This document shows, in pieces, positions 9,882-20,300 of a stretch of DNA of 64,000 nucleotides. The stretch lies in NCBI RefSeq assembly GCF_001424195.1, contig NZ_LMOO01000001.1, positions 850,569-914,568 of the forward strand, written 5' to 3'. Each line of letters starts with the position of its first letter. Position 1 is the stretch's first letter. The DNA is from Cellulomonas sp. Leaf334. GTDB lineage: Bacteria; Actinomycetota; Actinomycetes; Actinomycetales; Cellulomonadaceae. The notes under the pieces are model-generated. The model was given only the letters and a program-made list of their open reading frames with translations, was not told the DNA's origin and did no database searches. The position numbers were made by a program, and so were the translations under genes.

Positions 9882-12148
9882 GACGTGCCCTTCGGGCGGC
9901 GGTTGCGGTGGTTCTTCAGCGAGGCGGTCGACACCCGCGCCCGCACCCGCCGGCGCCAGCCGACGCTGCGGTGCATCGCGTCGACCGTCTGCTGGACGTC
10001 GGCCCAGTATGCGGTCGCGTGCGCCCCGCTCGGCTCGTTCGCGCTGAACACGGCGTGGTCCGCCGAGCGCGCGAGCGCACCGACCCGGGTGGCGACCAGC
10101 GCGCCGTCGGGGACGTCGGCGAACGACGCGGCGAGCGCACGTGCGGACTCGTTGCGCGTCGCCAGGGCACCCGCCGGCCGCCGCAGGTCGCGGGCCGTGT
10201 CCAGCACCTCGTCCCAGCCGCCCGCCACGCGAGCCACCGGATCGGGGCTGCGGCGGCGACGACGCCGGCGCAGGGCCTTCAGCGCGACGACCACGAGCAG
10301 CGGCGACGCGAGCAGCAGCAGCGGGATCGCGGCGATCCCTGCCGCCCGGGCGATCCGCCAGAACAGCGCGCTGCCGTCCTCCGTCTCGTCCGGGTCGTCG
10401 GTCTGGGGCTGCTCGGTGTCCTCGTCGGGCGGCGTGACGGCGGCCGGGGGCGGGGGCGGCGGCTGCACGACCTGCGGGTTCGGCTCGGAGGGCTTCTCCT
10501 GGTCCTCCTCCTGCGGGGTCTGCTCGGGCGGGGGCGTCGGGTCGAACGGCACCCAGCCGTACCCCTGGAACGCGACCTCGACCCACGCCTGGACGTCTTT
10601 GCCCGTGACCTCGACGGGCCCGTCCGCCGCGCCGCCGTCCACCGACCGCTCGGGGACGAACCCCAGGACGACCCGCGCCGGCAAGCCCATCTCGCGGACC
10701 ATCAGCGCCATCGCCGCGGCGTACTGCTCGCCGTCGCCCACCATGAGGTCACCGCCGAGCAGCGACGTGATCCGGTCGGCACCGTGGCCGGACAGCGACT
10801 CCGTGCCCGAGACCTGCACGCCGTGGCTGAAGTAGCCCTCCTGGGCGAGCCAGGTCTCCAGCTCCTCACTGATCTGCACCGGGCTGCCCGCGTCGCGTGC
10901 CACGTCCGCGGCGGTCGCGAGGGCGACGTCGGGAACGCCCGCGAGGGGTGGTTGGGCGATGTCGGACTTGGGAGCGTCCCCCACGTCCGTCGCGGCGGGC
11001 TCCCGCGGTACGACGACGTCGATGCCGTACTCGAGTCCCGGGCGGACACCGCCGGTCAGCACGGCCCCGCCCGTCGCGTCGTTGTAGCGCAGGGCGCTCG
11101 CCGCAGCAGGGTCGGAGATGTCGAACGCGGTCGCCTGACCGACCGTGGGGAGCCAGACACCGGCGAGCTGGTCGACGGTGAACTCGACGTGCGCCCGGTC
11201 GCCCCGCACGGTCGTGTCGATCTCGGAGCCGACCCGCCGGAACTCGCCCGACGCCTGCGCGGACCCGTCGCCCGCGACGTTCCACACGACACCGTCGTAC
11301 CGGTCCATCGTCGCGAGCCGGACCCGCGCGTTCTCGGGCAGCCCGGTCACGGTGAACAGCGGAAGGTCCTCCTTCACGAACTCCCGGAACGCCGACAGCG
11401 GGCTCGGGTAGTCCCGTGGGTCGAACGGGGGAACCATCTCGTCGCGCACGACGAGACGGTCGGTCGCACCGACGACGACGGGGGCGCCGACGACGGCCGC
11501 GCCGACCGCCACCGCCACGAGCGCGCCGGTCGCCACGACGCGCCGAGCGCGCAGGAGCCCCGCACGCCACGCCGCCCAGGGCAGCAGGACGACCACGAGC
11601 ACCACGCCGGTGACGACGGGCGCGACGACCGGGCGGCGGGTGCCGAGCACGATCGTCGCGACCAGCACCACCACGGGCACGATCGCCGCGGACGCTGCGG
11701 CGGCTCCGGTACGGGCGCGCAGGGCGACGGACACCGCGAGGCAGGACCCGACGAGCGCCAGGAGGTACGCCGCGACCAGCAGGGTGCCGTCCGAGCCGAC
11801 CGGCGGCTGCAGCGTCAGGACCTGCTTCCAGGTCGACGCGGCGCCGCGCGCCAGGTCGAGCGGGGTCGACGGGGTGGGAACCACCCCCGCGACCGTCGTC
11901 GACGGCGCGGCGAGCGCTCCGCCCGCCAGCACGAACACCACGACGACAGCAGCGACGACCGTGATCGCGGACCAGCCACGCGCGGCACCCAGCACCGCGA
12001 CAGTCGTGCCGAGCAGCAGGCCACCCGCCAGCGCGGGCAGCGCCGTCAGACCGCCGTACACCTGGAGCAGCGGCGTCAGGACGAGGGCGAGGGTGCCCAC
12101 GAGGCACACCACGTCGACTGCGGCGCGGCCGGCCGGACGGGACGTCAC
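9878..12148 (-). CDS. Transglutaminase-like membrane protein (DUF3488/TgpA type), active site lost
   Basis: 756 aa from GTG 12148, overlapping the DUF58 stop as GTGA. The N-terminal third holds about six transmembrane helices, then an external domain, a last helix near residue 600 and a cytoplasmic tail with a DUF4129-like part. The external domain has the transglutaminase fold region (PARVVLGFVPE ... GYGWVPFDPTPP), but the catalytic Cys position reads GDGEQYAAAMA (Gly for Cys) and the His position reads VQAWVEV (Gln for His). Only the Asp of FDPTP remains. It is thus probably not an enzyme. A Pro-rich linker (QPPPPPPAAVTPP) separates the domain from the last helix. It corresponds to tgm of the PFNA cluster. 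Confidence 0.85.
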   Translation of the reverse strand: MTSRPAGRAAVDVVCLVGTLALVLTPLLQVYGGLTALPALAGGLLLGTTVAVLGAARGWSAITVVAAVVVVFVLAGGALAAPSTTVAGVVPTPSTPLDLARGAASTWKQVLTLQPPVGSDGTLLVAAYLLALVGSCLAVSVALRARTGAAAASAAIVPVVVLVATIVLGTRRPVVAPVVTGVVLVVVLLPWAAWRAGLLRARRVVATGALVAVAVGAAVVGAPVVVGATDRLVVRDEMVPPFDPRDYPSPLSAFREFVKEDLPLFTVTGLPENARVRLATMDRYDGVVWNVAGDGSAQASGEFRRVGSEIDTTVRGDRAHVEFTVDQLAGVWLPTVGQATAFDISDPAAASALRYNDATGGAVLTGGVRPGLEYGIDVVVPREPAATDVGDAPKSDIAQPPLAGVPDVALATAADVARDAGSPVQISEELETWLAQEGYFSHGVQVSGTESLSGHGADRITSLLGGDLMVGDGEQYAAAMALMVREMGLPARVVLGFVPERSVDGGAADGPVEVTGKDVQAWVEVAFQGYGWVPFDPTPPPEQTPQEEDQEKPSEPNPQVVQPPPPPPAAVTPPDEDTEQPQTDDPDETEDGSALFWRIARAAGIAAIPLLLLASPLLVVVALKALRRRRRRRSPDPVARVAGGWDEVLDTARDLRRPAGALATRNESARALAASFADVPDGALVATRVGALARSADHAVFSANEPSGAHATAYWADVQQTVDAMHRSVGWRRRVRARVSTASLKNHRNRRPKGTS

Positions 12149-13293
12149 GCGGTCACCCGCCGGAGCAGGCGTGGCAGGTCGTCCAGCTGCCCGATCGTCG
12201 CGAGGCTCAGCGATCCCTGGGTGCGCACCGACACCTCGGCGCCACGCTCGCACCGCACGACCACGGTCCGCGTCCCGGTCGTCACGTGCCGGGCACCGAG
12301 CCGCAGGTCGGCGTCGCTGGGCACCGAGCCCGTGACGAGCATCGCGACGGACGCCTCCGGGGCCTCGCGCACGACGCGGCGGCCGAGCAGGGTCACCCCG
12401 GCGCCGGCGCTCGACAGCGCGATGCCGGAGCAGTCGTCGAGCAGGAGCGGCGGCGTCTCGGCGCGGAGCTTGCCCGGGCCGGCCAGCACGACGAGGTCAC
12501 GCTCCTCGCGGATCGTCTGGACCCCGACGGAGGCGATGACCGACACCGCGAGCTCCAGCTCGTCGTCGTCGGCGTAGTCCCGCGGGTCGGTGGCCAGGGC
12601 GAGTGCCGTCGTCGTCCGCCGCGTGTCCTCGAACTGCTTGACCATGAGGCTTCCGCGGCGTGCCGTCGTGCGCCAGTGGATGTACCTGCGGTCGTCACCG
12701 GCGACGTAGTCGCGCAGCGCGTGGAACGAGAGGTCCGAGTCGGACAGGTCACGCGTCGCCTGACCCTCCAGGTCGCGCAGGAGGCCGGAGCTCGCGCCCG
12801 CCAGGGACACGACGAGCGGGTGGACGAACACCTCCGCCGGCCGGGTCCACCGCACGCTGCGCCGCACGAGCCCGAACGGGTCGCCGCGGACCGAGCGCAC
12901 CGGCCCGACCACGATCACCGCGCGGCGGGTCGTCGGGATGGCGAACAGGTCGTCGTGCTCGGCGCCCGGGGCGAGCGCCGGGACCGCGAGCTCGGCGACG
13001 ACCGCACCGACGGGCAGCTCGACCCGGGAGGGCAGCGACCGGCGGCGTGCGACGTTGCGCACCTCGAGGCGGCCGAGCGCGCGCTCCCCCACCTTGACCC
13101 GACGATCGGCCATGTCGAGCGTCACGGCGTAGCGGGCCCGGCCGACGGTCATCAGCATCGACACGACGAGCACGGCGGTCAGCCCCGCACCGACCGCCGC
13201 GAGCTCCAGCCACCCGAACCACCGGCCCAGCACGAGGCCGAGGGCCGCCACGGCGACGGCCCCCCACCCGACCGGTGAGATCCGCAGACCCAC
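12145..13293 (-). CDS. DUF58 domain protein
   Basis: 382 aa from GTG 13293. Two adjacent hydrophobic segments at the N-terminus (residues 8-50), then a soluble part with the DUF58 core: ATRDLSDSDLSFHALRDYVAGDDRRYIHW near residues 190-215, the most conserved part of the family. DUF58 proteins pair with MoxR AAA+ ATPases, often next to von Willebrand-type or transglutaminase proteins, and are thought to act in complex assembly or maturation. Here moxR precedes by two bases and the transglutaminase-like gene follows with a 4-base overlap. Confidence 0.9.
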   Translation of the reverse strand: MGLRISPVGWGAVAVAALGLVLGRWFGWLELAAVGAGLTAVLVVSMLMTVGRARYAVTLDMADRRVKVGERALGRLEVRNVARRRSLPSRVELPVGAVVAELAVPALAPGAEHDDLFAIPTTRRAVIVVGPVRSVRGDPFGLVRRSVRWTRPAEVFVHPLVVSLAGASSGLLRDLEGQATRDLSDSDLSFHALRDYVAGDDRRYIHWRTTARRGSLMVKQFEDTRRTTTALALATDPRDYADDDELELAVSVIASVGVQTIREERDLVVLAGPGKLRAETPPLLLDDCSGIALSSAGAGVTLLGRRVVREAPEASVAMLVTGSVPSDADLRLGARHVTTGTRTVVVRCERGAEVSVRTQGSLSLATIGQLDDLPRLLRRVTA

Positions 13294-13295
13294 GA

Positions 13296-14252
13296 TCAGC
13301 CCACCCGCACAGCCGGCGGTGCCGTCGTCTCGAGGATCCGACCCAGGATCTCGATCGCGGTCACCCCGGCGAACTCCGCCTCCGTGTCGAGCAGCAGGCG
13401 GTGCGCGAGCACCGGCTGGGCGAGGTCCTTCACGTCGTCCGGGATGACGTACTCGCGGCCCGCCGCGGCCGCCCAGACCTTGGCGGTCCGCACGAGCGCG
13501 AGCCCGCCGCGCACGCTCGCGCCGATGGCCGTCTGGGAGTCGTCGCGCGTCGCCTCGGTGAGCCGGGCCACGTAGTCGAGCACGACCTCGTCGATGTGCA
13601 CGGTCTGCGCGAGGTCGGCCAGCGTGCCGACCGCCTGCGTCGTGATCCGCGGCGCCAGGTTCGTGGTCCGGTCCTTCGCGCCCGCCAGGATCTCGATGGT
13701 CGACGCGCGGTCCGGGTAGCCGAGCGACGTCTTGATGAGGAACCGGTCCAGCTGGGCCTCCGGGAGGCGGTACGTGCCGGCCTGCTCGATGGGGTTCTGC
13801 GTCGCGATCACCATGAACGGCCGCCCCACGGGGTGCGTGACCCCGTCGACCGTGATCTGACCCTCCTCCATGACCTCGAGCAGCGCCGCCTGCGTCTTCG
13901 GCGACGCCCGGTTGATCTCGTCGGCGAGGACGACCGACGCGAAGATCGGGCCCGGGTGGAACTCGAAGCGGTGCGTGCTCTGGTCGTAGATCGTGACGCC
14001 CGTGACGTCGGACGGCAGCAGGTCGGGCGTGAACTGGATCCGGTGGTGGCTGCCCTGCACCGTGGCGGCGAGCGCCTTGGCCAGCGACGTCTTGCCGGTG
14101 CCGGGCGCGTCCTCGAGCAGCAGGTGCCCCTCGGCGACCATCGCGGTGAGCGCGAGCCGGACCGTGTGCTCCTTGCCGAGCAGCGCCAGTCCGACGTTGG
14201 CCACGAGCGCGTCGAACGTCTCCGCGAACCAGATGCTCTGCTCGGGGGTCAT
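13296..14252 (-). CDS. MoxR family AAA+ ATPase
   Basis: 318 aa from ATG 14252 (MTPEQSIWFAETFDAL). Walker A EDAPGTGKTSLAKAL near residue 42, Walker B LADEINRASPKTQAALLEVMEEGQ (the DEINR signature of MoxR), sensor 1 VIATQNPIEQAGTYRLPEAQLDRF. This is a chaperone-like ATPase that acts with the DUF58 partner encoded next. The start is set by the family's N-terminus; the open frame continues upstream through the intergenic stretch but without homology. It is the aaa-atp gene of the PFNA cluster. Confidence 0.93.
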   Translation of the reverse strand: MTPEQSIWFAETFDALVANVGLALLGKEHTVRLALTAMVAEGHLLLEDAPGTGKTSLAKALAATVQGSHHRIQFTPDLLPSDVTGVTIYDQSTHRFEFHPGPIFASVVLADEINRASPKTQAALLEVMEEGQITVDGVTHPVGRPFMVIATQNPIEQAGTYRLPEAQLDRFLIKTSLGYPDRASTIEILAGAKDRTTNLAPRITTQAVGTLADLAQTVHIDEVVLDYVARLTEATRDDSQTAIGASVRGGLALVRTAKVWAAAAGREYVIPDDVKDLAQPVLAHRLLLDTEAEFAGVTAIEILGRILETTAPPAVRVG

Positions 14253-14304
14253 CGGGGGCTTCTCCTTCGGTGTCGGGGCGCGGGGCCCCTCGGGTCCAGG
14301 GGGG

Positions 14305-17300
14305 TCACGGGGCGACCGTGTAGGTGTAGGTCTCGGTGGCCGTCGGCCCGGCTCCACGGACGTTGCTGGGGGTCACGGTGACGGTGACGGTGCTGCCGGG
14401 GACGGGCGCCGGGAGCCCGATGTCGTCGAGGTCCGCGGACGCCGTGGTCCCGCCGGTGGTGCCGCAGCTCCCCGGTGTGCCGCCGTTGACCGCCCAGCAC
14501 ACCCGGTAGCCGTCCACGCCGAGGCCACCGTCGTTCGCGGGGGGTGACCAGACCGCTGACACGCGCGTCGGGAGCGTCGGGTCGTCCGGCGTGATCGTCA
14601 GGTTCAGGACGACGCTCGGGGGCTGACCCCAGGACACGTCCGTCGAGGCGTCGGCCGAGGCTGAGCCGAGCGCCGTGCTGGCGGTCACGGTCGCCGTGAC
14701 CCTCGCCCCACTGAACGGGAGGCGCCAGCCCGAGACGTCGACGGTGGCCGTGCTCCCGCTGAACGTCCCCGACGCACGGTCGCCGCGGTCACCGGCCAGC
14801 GACCACGTGTAGGTCACCGTGCCCCCGCCGCCGTTGTCGACGTCGGCGCCGCGCCCGATCGTGATCTGGGTGGGCCGGCCGCCGTTGCCGTTGCCGGTCA
14901 CCGCGACCGACGCGGTGGGCCGTGCGGGCGGGGTGGTCGCCGTCGCCGACGCCGCGGCGCTCCAGCCGCTGGATCCCGCAGCGTTCACCGTGCGCACCTG
15001 GTAGCTGTAGCTCGCACCACCGGTCAGGTTCTCGAAGGTCCACGAGGACCGGTTGCCGACGTCGAGCTCGCCCCCGTCGGGCAGCCGGACGACGTAGGAC
15101 TGGATCGGGGTGCCGTTGTCGTCGGCGCCCGACCAGCGCACCTCGATCCGACCGGTCCCGGCGATCGCCGACGCGGTCACCGCGGTCGGCGCTGTCGGCA
15201 GCCCGAACGTCGACGCCGTGGTGGTGCCCGTCTCGCCCCAGCCGGCCTTGTTCTTCGCGCGCACCGAGACCCGGTACGGGTACTTGGTCTGCGCCTGGTC
15301 GAACGTCAGCTGCTGCGTCCCCGCGGCGACCGGGTACGTGCCACCGCCGGGTCCGTCGACGACGACCTCGTACTGCGCCACCGCGTCGCCGTTGTCGACC
15401 GGAGCGGTCCAGCTGATCGCGATGACCCGGCCGAGCGTCGAGTCGGTCGGTGTCGCGGTGACCGTCGGCGCCTCGGGGGCACGCGCCGGGACCATCGGCG
15501 CGGACGACGGCGACCAGGCGCTCGGCTCCGGCGCCTTGTTGTGCGCGCGCACCCGCACCGAGTACGCGGTGCCGTTCCGCAGGCCGGTGAACGTGTGGTT
15601 CGTCGTGGCGGAGTCCACCGAGGCCGGGCCGGACGGCGGCGCGGGCGAGATCTCGAGCGTGTAGCGGGTGACCGGTGAGCCGGTCGACGTGGGTGCTGTC
15701 CACGACGCCCGGACCGACCCGTCACCGAACTCCAGGGTGGGGGCGGCCGGTGCGTCCGGGACCGCGTCGGGCCGCGCGGACGTCGACGGCGCGCTGGGCT
15801 CCGACCAGTCGACCTCGTTCTGCGCGGCGACGGTGAACGTGTACTCGACATCGTTCGTCAGACCGTCGACGGTGCACGTCGTGCTCGCGCACTGCCGCAC
15901 GATGTTGCCCGGGCTCGCCACGACGCGGTACCCGGTGATCGGGGCACCACGGTTGTCCGGCGCGTCCCAGGACAGCACGACGGTGCGGTCCCGCACCTCG
16001 CCGATACGTGGGGCGATCGGCGTGGCGGGCTTGCCGCGCACGATGACCGTGACCCGCCCTTCCACCTCGCGGTCCGGGTCTCCGGTGACGTCCCGGACCC
16101 GGAACCTCGTGACCATCTGCCCGATGAAGCCGTCGGCGGGGCGCACGCTCACGGTGCTCGACGTCGCCCCTGCCGTGCCGGCGCCCGGTGTCTCGACGGT
16201 GGCGCCGACGACGGTCATCGGCTCGGGCGCGAACGGGTTGAACGCACCCTCGAGCACGTCCACGGTGCTCTGACGTCCCTCGACCCCGTCCGTGATCGTC
16301 CGGTCGACGAGCCGCACCGTCGGCCTGGTGCTGGCGATCACCCGCACGTTCACGGCGGTCTCGAACGACCCGGTCCGGCCGTAGCCGACCCGGACGGCCA
16401 GCGTCTCCGTGCGGCCCTTCGAGGTGGTCGCGTCCACGGCGATGCTCAGCACACCGTCGTTGATGGCCCCCGAGAAGCCCGCGGGGATCGCCGAGACCAG
16501 CGTGTACGCGTAGCGGCCGTCCGTCGGGTTCGCCCCCTCCGGCCCCGTGGTGAAGGACCGGAGGTCGACGGCGAGCGCGGGCTCACCGGGGGCCACGTCG
16601 ATGACGGACGGCTCGAACGTCGGGGGGTAGTCGTCGACGGCGTACACGGTGATCTGGAGCGTGATGACGGACGTCCGCGCGCTGGTGTCCCCCGGGGAGG
16701 ATGCGTCCGTCACCGGGACCGTGATCGACGCCGGACCGGCGTACCCGGGCGCCGACGTGAACTGGAGCGTCTCGTCGTCGACGATCGGGCTCGTCCCGTC
16801 GGACCTCGTGGCGGACACACCCAGGGAGTCGGCGATCCGCGCCGTGCGCCCGGGCGCCACCTGGACCTGCTCACCGAGCGGGATGACGAGCTGCTCCCCC
16901 GACGCGACCCGCAGCTCGGGCGCCTTCGGGCGGGGCACGGGCCGGAAGAAGCCGAGCGCGGGCACCGTGATGAACGCGTAGGACGCGACCGGGGTGGGGC
17001 CGGACCGGTTGGTGAGCAGGTAGGGCACCGTCTGGGCGTGGTCGACGAGCGTCACGACGACCTCGCCGTTCTCGCTCACCCGCGCGACGTCGGCCTGCGA
17101 CCCCGGCACCGACACCTCGAGGTCGCTCAGCGGCCCGCTCGGGTTCTGCGCGACCGCGAGCACGTCGACGGAGACCTCGGTGCGGTCCAGCGTGTCGGTC
17201 GCGGGCACGACGATGTCGCGGGCGATCGGGGGCAGCACCGGGGCGTCCGCGGACACCGTCACGGTGAGCACCCCGGTGTCCCGCCCGCCACGCTTGTTGG

Positions 17301-20300
17301 ACGCGGTGTAGGCGATCTGGAGCACACCCGGCTCGTCGGGTGCCTGCACGACGATCCGTCGGTCCTCGACCGTCGCCTCGACGCCCTCGGCCATCTCCAG
17401 GTCGGGCTCCAGGGTGAGGTCGCCACCGCTGGAGTCGACGTCGTTCGCCAGGACGCGGACCTCGACGCGCTGACCCGGCTTCACCGTGACCTCGTCGTCG
17501 CGTGCCACGACCGTCGCCGAGTCGCCGGGCCGCGGGCTGATGCCGACGCGGATCGTGGCCACCGCACGCTGCCCGACCCAGTCCTCCACGGCGTAGGTGA
17601 ACTCGTCCGTGCCGACCTCGTCGGGGAACGCCTGGTACTCCAGCCAGTCGGCGCCCGTCGCCGTGACACGTCCGCGGAGCGCCGACGACGCGATGCCGAG
17701 CAGCGTCACGCCGTCACCGTCCGGATCGATCCCGACGAGCGGGACGTAGATGCGGACCGTGTCGCCCTGGAAGACCCGCGCCACCAGGTCCTTCGGGCGT
17801 GGCGGGGCCTTCGCGCTCGCATCCGACGCGTGCACGCGGACGGTCACCGTGGCGGCCGTCAGGTTGCCCGTGGCGTCCTCCACCTCGAACGTCGCCCGCG
17901 CGGTGAGCGGCTCGTCGGGTGCCTGGTAGCGCAGCACGTCACCCGAGACGAACAGCAGCCCCTGCCCGCTGGGCAGCGGCTCGGCGAGCTCGCTGCGGAG
18001 CGTCAGCCGGTCGCCGTCGGGGTCGTAGGCGCCGTCGAGCACCGGGATCGTCACGACGCCGCCCGTCCGCACGTCCACCTCGATGTTGGGCACGACAGGG
18101 GGCTGGGACGTCGCCGACGGTGGCACCGGGTGCACGATGATCTCCCCGACCGTGCTGTCCTGACCGTTGGAGACCGTGTAGCGCAGCGCCACGGGAGCGG
18201 TGAGCGTCCGTTCGGACGAGATCTGCACCAGGTGGTGCTCCAGGATGGCGACCCGCAGCCCCTCGGGCGCATCGACCGACTGCAGGACGAGGACCTTGCC
18301 CGCGGGGTCGGTGTCGTTGGCCAGCGGGTCGATGGTGACCTCGCCGTCCGCCGGGAGGAACGCCTGGTCGCGGACCGCGATCGGCGGCTGGTCCGTCTCG
18401 GGCCAGACGCGCACGTCGATCCGCGCCAGACCGGTCGCCTGCTGCGGCGGGGCCGAGACCAGGAACTTCACGTAGAAGGTCTCCGCGCGCGCGGCGCTGA
18501 ACGTGAACGTGCCACCCTGCAGGTCGGTCGTGATCGTGCCGCCGGGAACCTCCTCGACGCCCGCGAGGCGGGGCGGCTCGGCGGACGAGCTGCGTACCGC
18601 GTCGAGCGGATGGAGAGTCACCGGCTGGTCGACGTAGGTCACGGCGTGCACCGGGTCGATCTGCGGCGCGAGCGAACCCGCCGGTCGCACGTCGACGTCG
18701 AGCCGCCCCTCGGTCGTGGACGTCCCGTCGGACACGAGCAGGGTCACGCTGGTCCGGCCGAGCCGTCCGCCGTCGGCCCGGAACGTCACCGACCCGTCCT
18801 GCCGGAACCGGACCGATCCGGCGGCGGGGTCCGCGGTCGCGCCGACGAGCACCAGGTCGTCGCCGTCGGGGTCCAGGAAGTCGGCCAGGGCCTGGTGGTC
18901 GGACTGCCCGCCCTGCTCGACCTGCAGCGACCCGGTCCGCAGCTGGACCGGCGGCGAGTCCAGCGACGCGTCCCGCGCGGTGAGGACGACGCGCGCGGTC
19001 GACGGCGCGTTCGTCCCGTTGCCGTCGGTGATCGTGTACGTCAGCTCGGCGGTGCCGGTCGCGCCCTCGGCGACGGCGACCTGGAGGGCGCGCCCGCCGT
19101 AGATTGCCTCGACCCGGCCGAACTCGGCGGGAAGCGGGTCGAACTCGGAGATCACGAGGATCCCGCAGTCCGAGGAGGAGTCGTTGTCGATCACGGGAAG
19201 GATCGTCGTCCGGCCGGGTCGCACGCCGAACTCGTCGTCGGCGGCGGTCGGTGGGGCCGACTCGGTGGAGCACTCGGTGACCAGGTCCTGGGTGGTGTCC
19301 GACGCCTCGGTCTCCTCCTCGGCCTCGTCGGGCTGCTCCTCCGGCTCGATCTGCGTCCAGTCCGGCACCCGCAGGTCGGTGTCCTGCAGCGGCATCCAGA
19401 CGCGGCCGCGCAGCGTGTCGTTCAGCACGACGACCTGCCGGTTCACGCGGAACTCGAGCACGTCCGCGCTGGACATCTCCTGGAGGTTCTTGACCTCGGC
19501 GTCGTCGCCGTCGCACAGCTCGACGTACGAGCCGACCGGTGACGCCCACGCGCCGAGAGCGCACCGACCGACCTGCACCGGCTCGGCGGGCACGCCCGAC
19601 CCCTCGGTCGCGTGCTCCACCACGGACCCACCGTCGAGCGGCACCTCCAGCAGCGCCGTGCGGCTGGCCACGAGCGCACGGGAGGACTCCGGCCCCGGCT
19701 GCTGCAGCACGAGGCCCTGCCCCTCGAGCTCGGCCTCACCGTCCAGCGTCCGGACGGTGCTGTCGGACAGGACAACCGGCGCGTCGCCCACGGCGGTCAG
19801 GCCGTCGACCGGACCGGCACCGAGCGACCCCAGGGGCGTGCTGCGTGCCGTTCCGTCCACGACGTCGACCCGGGTCACCGCACCGTCCGCGGGGGCCACA
19901 GCCAGGACGGCGCCGCTGCGCGCGACCACGGCCGCACCCCCCGTCCCGAGCTCGACGTCCGGGGTGTCCGTCGCGATGCGCAGGGTGTCGAGGCCGTCGA
20001 TCGGCCGGACCCAGACGTTCCCGTCGGGGTCGACGACGGCCACGACACCGGCGGCCATCGACACCTTCGCCCCGGGAACGGCGACCTGGGTGGTGAGCGT
20101 GACCGACGCCGGGTCGACCACCGCGATCGAGCCCGGCTCGACCAGCAGCACGTCGCCCTCGTCCTGCAGGACGTCGAACGTGGTCCCCGCCGCCGAGAGC
20201 CCGCCGTTGAGCTCCTCGACCTGCGCGTTGTAGCGCCCCAGCTGCAGCTTGCTCGTCGCGGTCAGCCACACGCCGCCGTCGTTCAGGTCCAGTCGCGCGA

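Noticed and set aside
7299..10835. Open frame of 1178 codons on the + strand opposite the PQQ and RDD-FHA genes
   Set aside because: Shadow frame of high-GC DNA; the minus-strand genes have clear domains and operon structure, and the + product is Arg/Asp/His-rich without any motif.
17038..19542. Open frame of 834 codons opposite the FN3 giant protein
   Set aside because: Antisense shadow; low complexity and no domain.
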